Shown piece after piece: positions 60,654-64,000 of a DNA stretch of 64,000 nucleotides. Both the position numbers and the translations under genes were made by a program. The DNA is taken from assembly GCF_014196345.1 (NCBI RefSeq), contig NZ_JACIDN010000002.1, forward strand, positions 1-64,000. Direction: 5' to 3'. The stretch's first letter is position 1; each line of letters opens with the position of its first letter. The notes under the pieces are model-generated. The model was not told where the DNA came from and searched no databases. It worked only from the letters and a program-made list of their open reading frames with translations. Source of the stretch: Methylobacterium brachythecii. GTDB taxonomy: Bacteria > Pseudomonadota > Alphaproteobacteria > Rhizobiales > Beijerinckiaceae.

Positions 60654-62066
60654 ATGCGTCGTCACCGCCACGCCAAGATCGTCGCCACCGTCGGGCCCGC
60701 GACCAACTCTCCAGAGATGCTGCGGAACCTGTTTCTCGCCGGCGTCGACACCTTCCGGCTGAACTTCAGCCACGGCGTTCAGGAGGACCACGCCAGGGTC
60801 CATGCCGCGATCCGCACCCTCGAAAAGGAAGTCGGCCGCCCGATCGGCATCCTCCAGGATCTCCAGGGACCGAAGATCCGCGTCGGCACCGTGGCCGGCG
60901 GCCGGCTCGATCTGGTGGCCGGAGAGACGATCCGCTTCGTCCTCGACGGAGCGGATGGCGACAAGAATGCGATCCCGCTGCGCCATCCCGAGATCTTCGC
61001 CGCAGTGGTGCCGGGCCAGGATTTGCTGATCGACGACGGCCGGGTGCGGGTGCGGGTCACCGGCCTGGAGGCTGCGACGATCACGGCCGAGGTGGTGACC
61101 GGCGGCGCGATCTCGAACCGCAAGGGCGTCAACCTGCCGGGAACGCTGCTCGACCTCTCCCCGCTCACCGAGAAAGACAGAGCCGACCTCGCCTTCGGCC
61201 TGGAACTCGGCGTCGACTGGGTGGCGCTCTCCTTCGTGCAGCGTCCCTCCGATCTGATCGAGGCGCGCGGCATCATCGGCGACCGCGCCGGCATCATGTC
61301 GAAGATCGAGAAGCCGCAGGCGCTGGAGCGGATCGAAGACATCATCCGCCTGTCCGACGCGGTGATGGTGGCGCGCGGCGATCTCGGCGTGGAGATCCCT
61401 CACGAGGACGTTCCGGGACGCCAGAAAGAGCTGATCCGCGCCTGCCGCCTCGCCGTGAAGCCGGTGATCGTGGCTACCCAGATGCTCGACTCGATGGTCG
61501 GCTCGCCGGCACCGACCCGCGCCGAGGCCTCGGACGTCGCCACCGCGATCTATGACGGGGCCGACGCGGTAATGCTCTCGGCCGAATCCGCCACCGGCCG
61601 CTATCCCGTCGAGGCCGTGGGGATGATGGACCGCATCATCCGCAGCGTCGAAGGGCACAAGCTCTACCACTCGCTGATCGCCGCCTCCGAGCCCGGCGAG
61701 GAGGAGACCCCGCCGCACGCGGTCGCCACGGCGACGGCGGATCTCGCGGAGGCCGTGAAGGCGGCGGCCATCGTCGCCTATACGGCAAGCGGCACGACGG
61801 CGGCCCGCGTCGCCCGCAAGCGGCCGAAGGCGCCGATCCTGGCGCTCACCCCGAACCTCGCGACCTCGCGCCGGCTCTCGCTGCTCTGGGGCGCGCACAG
61901 CGTGCTGACGCGCGACGTCGAATCCTACGAGGAAATGACCGCCAACGCGGCCCACCACGCCCGCACCGAGGGTTTTGCCGAGCCGAACGACATCATCGTC
62001 ACGACGGCCGGCATCCCGTTCCACACCACGGGCAACACCAACAACATCCGGCTGATCCAGGTGTAA
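60654..62066 (+). CDS. pyk: Pyruvate kinase
   Basis: The 470-residue enzyme makes ATP and pyruvate from phosphoenolpyruvate. Motifs are KIVATVGPATNSPEML, FRLNFSHG, GILQDLQGPKIRVG, the active-site IMSKIEKPQALERIEDII, ARGDLGVEIPHEDVP and ATQMLDSMVGSPAPTRAEAS. GGAG lies 6 bases before ATG 60654; in-frame upstream ATGs at 60609 and 60642 are less likely. The C-terminal domain is complete. Confidence 0.97.
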   Translation: MRRHRHAKIVATVGPATNSPEMLRNLFLAGVDTFRLNFSHGVQEDHARVHAAIRTLEKEVGRPIGILQDLQGPKIRVGTVAGGRLDLVAGETIRFVLDGADGDKNAIPLRHPEIFAAVVPGQDLLIDDGRVRVRVTGLEAATITAEVVTGGAISNRKGVNLPGTLLDLSPLTEKDRADLAFGLELGVDWVALSFVQRPSDLIEARGIIGDRAGIMSKIEKPQALERIEDIIRLSDAVMVARGDLGVEIPHEDVPGRQKELIRACRLAVKPVIVATQMLDSMVGSPAPTRAEASDVATAIYDGADAVMLSAESATGRYPVEAVGMMDRIIRSVEGHKLYHSLIAASEPGEEETPPHAVATATADLAEAVKAAAIVAYTASGTTAARVARKRPKAPILALTPNLATSRRLSLLWGAHSVLTRDVESYEEMTANAAHHARTEGFAEPNDIIVTTAGIPFHTTGNTNNIRLIQV

Positions 62067-62152
62067 CCCGACCTGCGAAGCCGACTGACAGACGGGCCTC
62101 GCATCGGTATGCCAACGCTGGGTTGGCGTTCATCGCGTAGGATCGAGACAGC

Positions 62153-62773
62153 ATGCCGGGTCACGACCACGATCTCGACCATTCGCATGGCAGCGAACTG
62201 TCGCCGATCGAAGCCCGCGTCCGCGCCCTGGAATCGCTGCTGATCGAGAAGGGCTACGTCGACCCCGCCGCGCTCGACGCGCTGATCGAGCGCTACGAGC
62301 ACCAGGTCGGCCCGCATAATGGAGCCCGGGTCGTGGCCCGCGCCTGGGTCGACCCGGCCTTCCGTGAGCGCCTTCTCGCGGATGGAACGCCGGCCATCAC
62401 CGAGCTCGGCATCGGCGGCCGCGGCGGCGAGCACATGGTGGTCGTCGAAAACACGCCGGAGACTCACAACCTCGTCGTCTGCACGCTGTGCTCCTGCTAC
62501 CCCTGGCCCGTGCTCGGCCTGCCGCCGGTCTGGTACAAGGCGCCGCCCTATCGCGCCCGCGCCGTGATCGACCCGCGCGGCGTGCTCGCCGATTTCGGCG
62601 TGACTCTCCCCGAGGGGACGCGGATCACCATCTGGGATTCCACCGCCGAGACCCGCTTCATGGTGCTCCCCATGCGGCCAGAGGGCACCGAGACGCTCGA
62701 CGAGGCGACGCTCGCCACGCTGGTCACGCGCGACTCGATGATCGGCACCGGCCTGCCGCAGGCTCCCCGGTGA
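62153..62773 (+). CDS. nthA: Nitrile hydratase alpha subunit, cobalt type
   Basis: The 206-residue catalytic subunit hydrates nitriles to amides. The metal motif [15 protein letters not shown] carries the three cysteines; Thr after the first Cys is typical of the cobalt form (Ser in the iron form). [17 protein letters not shown] and the His-rich N-terminus ([16 protein letters not shown]) also fit. Its stop overlaps the beta-subunit GTG. It is first in a three-gene operon. Confidence 0.96.
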   Translation: MPGHDHDLDHSHGSELSPIEARVRALESLLIEKGYVDPAALDALIERYEHQVGPHNGARVVARAWVDPAFRERLLADGTPAITELGIGGRGGEHMVVVENTPETHNLVVCTLCSCYPWPVLGLPPVWYKAPPYRARAVIDPRGVLADFGVTLPEGTRITIWDSTAETRFMVLPMRPEGTETLDEATLATLVTRDSMIGTGLPQAPR

Positions 62774-63432
62774 ACGGCGCGCAGGATCTCGGCGGCGCCC
62801 ACGGCTTCGGGCCGGTGGAGGCTGAGGCCGGCGAGCCGGTCTTCCGTGCAGAGTGGGAACGGCGCGTCTTCGCCCTCGCCATGGCGATGGGTTTTACGAA
62901 GACCTGGACGCTCGATGCCAGCCGCGCCGCGCGCGAATCCCTGCCACCCGTCGAATACCTGTCGTCGAGCTATTACGAGATCTGGCTGCGGGGGCTCGAA
63001 ACCCAGCTCGCCGAGCACGGCCTCGCCAGCCCGGAGGAGATGCGCTCGGGCCTCGCTGCGGGGGTGCCGAAGCCGGTGGCGCGCGTGCTCGCGGCCGATC
63101 AGGTCGCCCCGCTTTTCGATGGCGGCTTCCCAAGCGACCGAGCGCCCGCCGCCCCTCCCCGTTTCCAGATCGGCGACCGGATCGTGGCCCGCAACGACCA
63201 TCCCGCCGGCCACACGCGGCTGCCGCGCTACATCCGCGGCCGGCCGGGCGTGATCGAGCGGATCCACGGCGCCTTCGTGTTTCCGGAGACGGCGGCGCGT
63301 GGCGAGCAGGGCCCGCCGCAATGGCTCTACACAGCCGGCTTCGCGGCTGAGGATCTGTGGGGCGCGAGCGCCGAGCCGGGCAGTCGCGTCACCTTCGCCG
63401 CCTTCGAGAGCTACCTGGGGCCGCGGGCGTGA
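62770..63432 (+). CDS. nthB: Nitrile hydratase beta subunit
   Basis: The 220-residue partner of NthA starts at GTG 62770 (overlap GTGA): [39 protein letters not shown] and the C-terminal barrel ([40 protein letters not shown]) follow. Alpha and beta together build the active site. The gene is complete and overlaps the next one. Confidence 0.96.
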   Translation: MNGAQDLGGAHGFGPVEAEAGEPVFRAEWERRVFALAMAMGFTKTWTLDASRAARESLPPVEYLSSSYYEIWLRGLETQLAEHGLASPEEMRSGLAAGVPKPVARVLAADQVAPLFDGGFPSDRAPAAPPRFQIGDRIVARNDHPAGHTRLPRYIRGRPGVIERIHGAFVFPETAARGEQGPPQWLYTAGFAAEDLWGASAEPGSRVTFAAFESYLGPRA

Positions 63433-63761
63433 GTGGCCTCGAAGCCCCCCGCCCCTTCGCGGAGCCCTGGGAGGCGCAGATCTTCGCCCTCGTGGTCGCC
63501 CTGCAGGATGCCGGCCTGTTCAGCCCCGGCGAATGGGCCGATGCGCTCGGCGCCGCGATCCGCCCGGCCGACGCGCCCGAACGGCCGGCCGATTACGCGC
63601 AGTGGCTCGCCGCCCTGGAGACGATCCTCGGCACCCGGCGCATCGCCGACGGCGCTCTCATCGACGGTCGCCGCGACGCCTTCCTGCGCGCGGCCCATGC
63701 GACGCCGCACGGCCAGCCGATCCTGCTGGAGAACGATCCGGGGTCCGGCGGCGAGCGGTAG
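63429..63761 (+). CDS. Nitrile hydratase accessory/activator protein
   Basis: The 110-residue protein resembles the N-terminal part of the beta subunit (FAEPWEAQIFALVVALQDAG, LFSPGEWADALGAAI, YAQWLAALETIL), as do the P14K/NhlE-type activators that mature cobalt nitrile hydratases. GTG 63429 overlaps the nthB stop by 4 bases. It is probably required for cobalt insertion or subunit swapping. Confidence 0.9.
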   Translation: MSGLEAPRPFAEPWEAQIFALVVALQDAGLFSPGEWADALGAAIRPADAPERPADYAQWLAALETILGTRRIADGALIDGRRDAFLRAAHATPHGQPILLENDPGSGGER

Positions 63762-63807
63762 AGTGGCCGGCGCATCATGAGCCTTGGTCGCCGCGGGCGC
63801 TCGATAT

Positions 63808-64000
63808 CTATGACGATCTCGTCCTGAGAAATGCCTGGACGGTCGCGCTCCTCAAGGAGTGCTTCAGCCAAATCAGGCCGATCGATCGGACCGGACGGCC
63901 CTTCTGCAGCTTGACCTTGGCGACGTCGAGGCCAGCTGGCCATGGGTTAGACCAGTCCGGGACAAGGGAAACGCCGAGCCCGCGATCCACCAGAACGGCG
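63808..64000 (-). CDS. LysR family regulator, C-terminal part (runs off the window)
   Basis: Only the last 63 codons are present: the end of a LysR effector-binding domain (VDRGLGVSLVPDWSNPWPAG, GLIWLKHSLRSATVQAFL). The gene continues beyond 64000. It is convergent with the nitrile hydratase operon and may or may not regulate it. Confidence 0.75.
   Translation of the reverse strand, partial: AVLVDRGLGVSLVPDWSNPWPAGLDVAKVKLQKGRPVRSIGLIWLKHSLRSATVQAFLRTRSS

Noticed and set aside
60612-62024. 470-codon minus-strand frame opposite pyk
   Set aside because: Antisense shadow of pyruvate kinase; translation is His/Arg/Asp-rich without motifs.
1-64000. CRISPR arrays and rRNA operons
   Set aside because: No regularly spaced direct repeats of CRISPR type and no rRNA signature sequences were seen in the window.

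Overview
This is a high-GC alphaproteobacterial chromosome segment, most likely from Methylobacterium/Methylorubrum (order Hyphomicrobiales). The genus call rests on a MeaB GTPase of the Methylobacterium type, two intracellular poly(3-hydroxybutyrate) depolymerase paralogues, an ActS/ActR (RegB/RegA-type) redox two-component pair, and the alphaproteobacterial gene order pdxJ-acpS-lepB-rnc-era. No database search was possible, so the genus is an inference.

Layout. 0.4-9.4 kb: housekeeping and envelope genes (pyroglutamyl-peptidase-like gene, meaB, an exported alpha/beta hydrolase, an L,D-transpeptidase, a NarK-type nitrate/nitrite transporter, comF, a methyltransferase plus DUF427 pair). 9.4-11.0 kb: a cupin gene broken by an IS3-family insertion with perfect 22-bp ends and by a separate frameshift. 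11.1-22.2 kb: mutT, a SIMPL-domain gene, argJ, a degenerate receiver, a glutathione peroxidase-like gene, small secreted or membrane proteins, rpsU (TTG start), a class II glutamine amidotransferase, gabD, phaZ and ogt.

22.87-40.25 kb: a 17.3-kb genomic island integrated in the 3' half of tRNA-Thr(CGT). A 46-bp exact direct repeat of the tRNA 3' half marks both ends. The island carries a tyrosine integrase, an AlpA-like excisionase, a serine recombinase, small accessory genes (DUF6953, DUF2158, DUF6894), a solitary 1339-residue phage-type tail tape-measure protein with a lysozyme-like and an M15-peptidase-like domain, an O-like replication protein whose gene contains iteron-like repeats, a four-gene ribbon-helix-helix/coiled-coil cassette, and finally a complete bacteriophytochrome-response regulator-hybrid kinase operon. 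I see no capsid, portal or terminase gene, so it is not an ordinary prophage.

40.4-64 kb: core genome again. It holds a PAS protein, a DEDDh exonuclease with a SWIM-like zinc tail, actR/actS, a second phaZ, a YgjP-like metallopeptidase, CsbD-like stress proteins, a creatininase-family amidohydrolase, rsuA, an RsmC-like methyltransferase, lysE, and the era-rnc-lepB-acpS-pdxJ block. A catabolic unit follows: a GntR/FCD repressor divergent from an MFS carrier and a tartrate dehydrogenase-like enzyme, with two matching 18-bp palindromic operators between them. The window ends with a Tat-exported HAD dehalogenase, pyruvate kinase, a cobalt-type nitrile hydratase operon (alpha, beta, accessory) and the end of a LysR regulator.

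The points most worth following are the island's combination of an orphan tape-measure protein with a red-light sensing operon, the lambda-O-like iterons inside its replication gene, the twin GntR operators, and a candidate small RNA between acpS and pdxJ.
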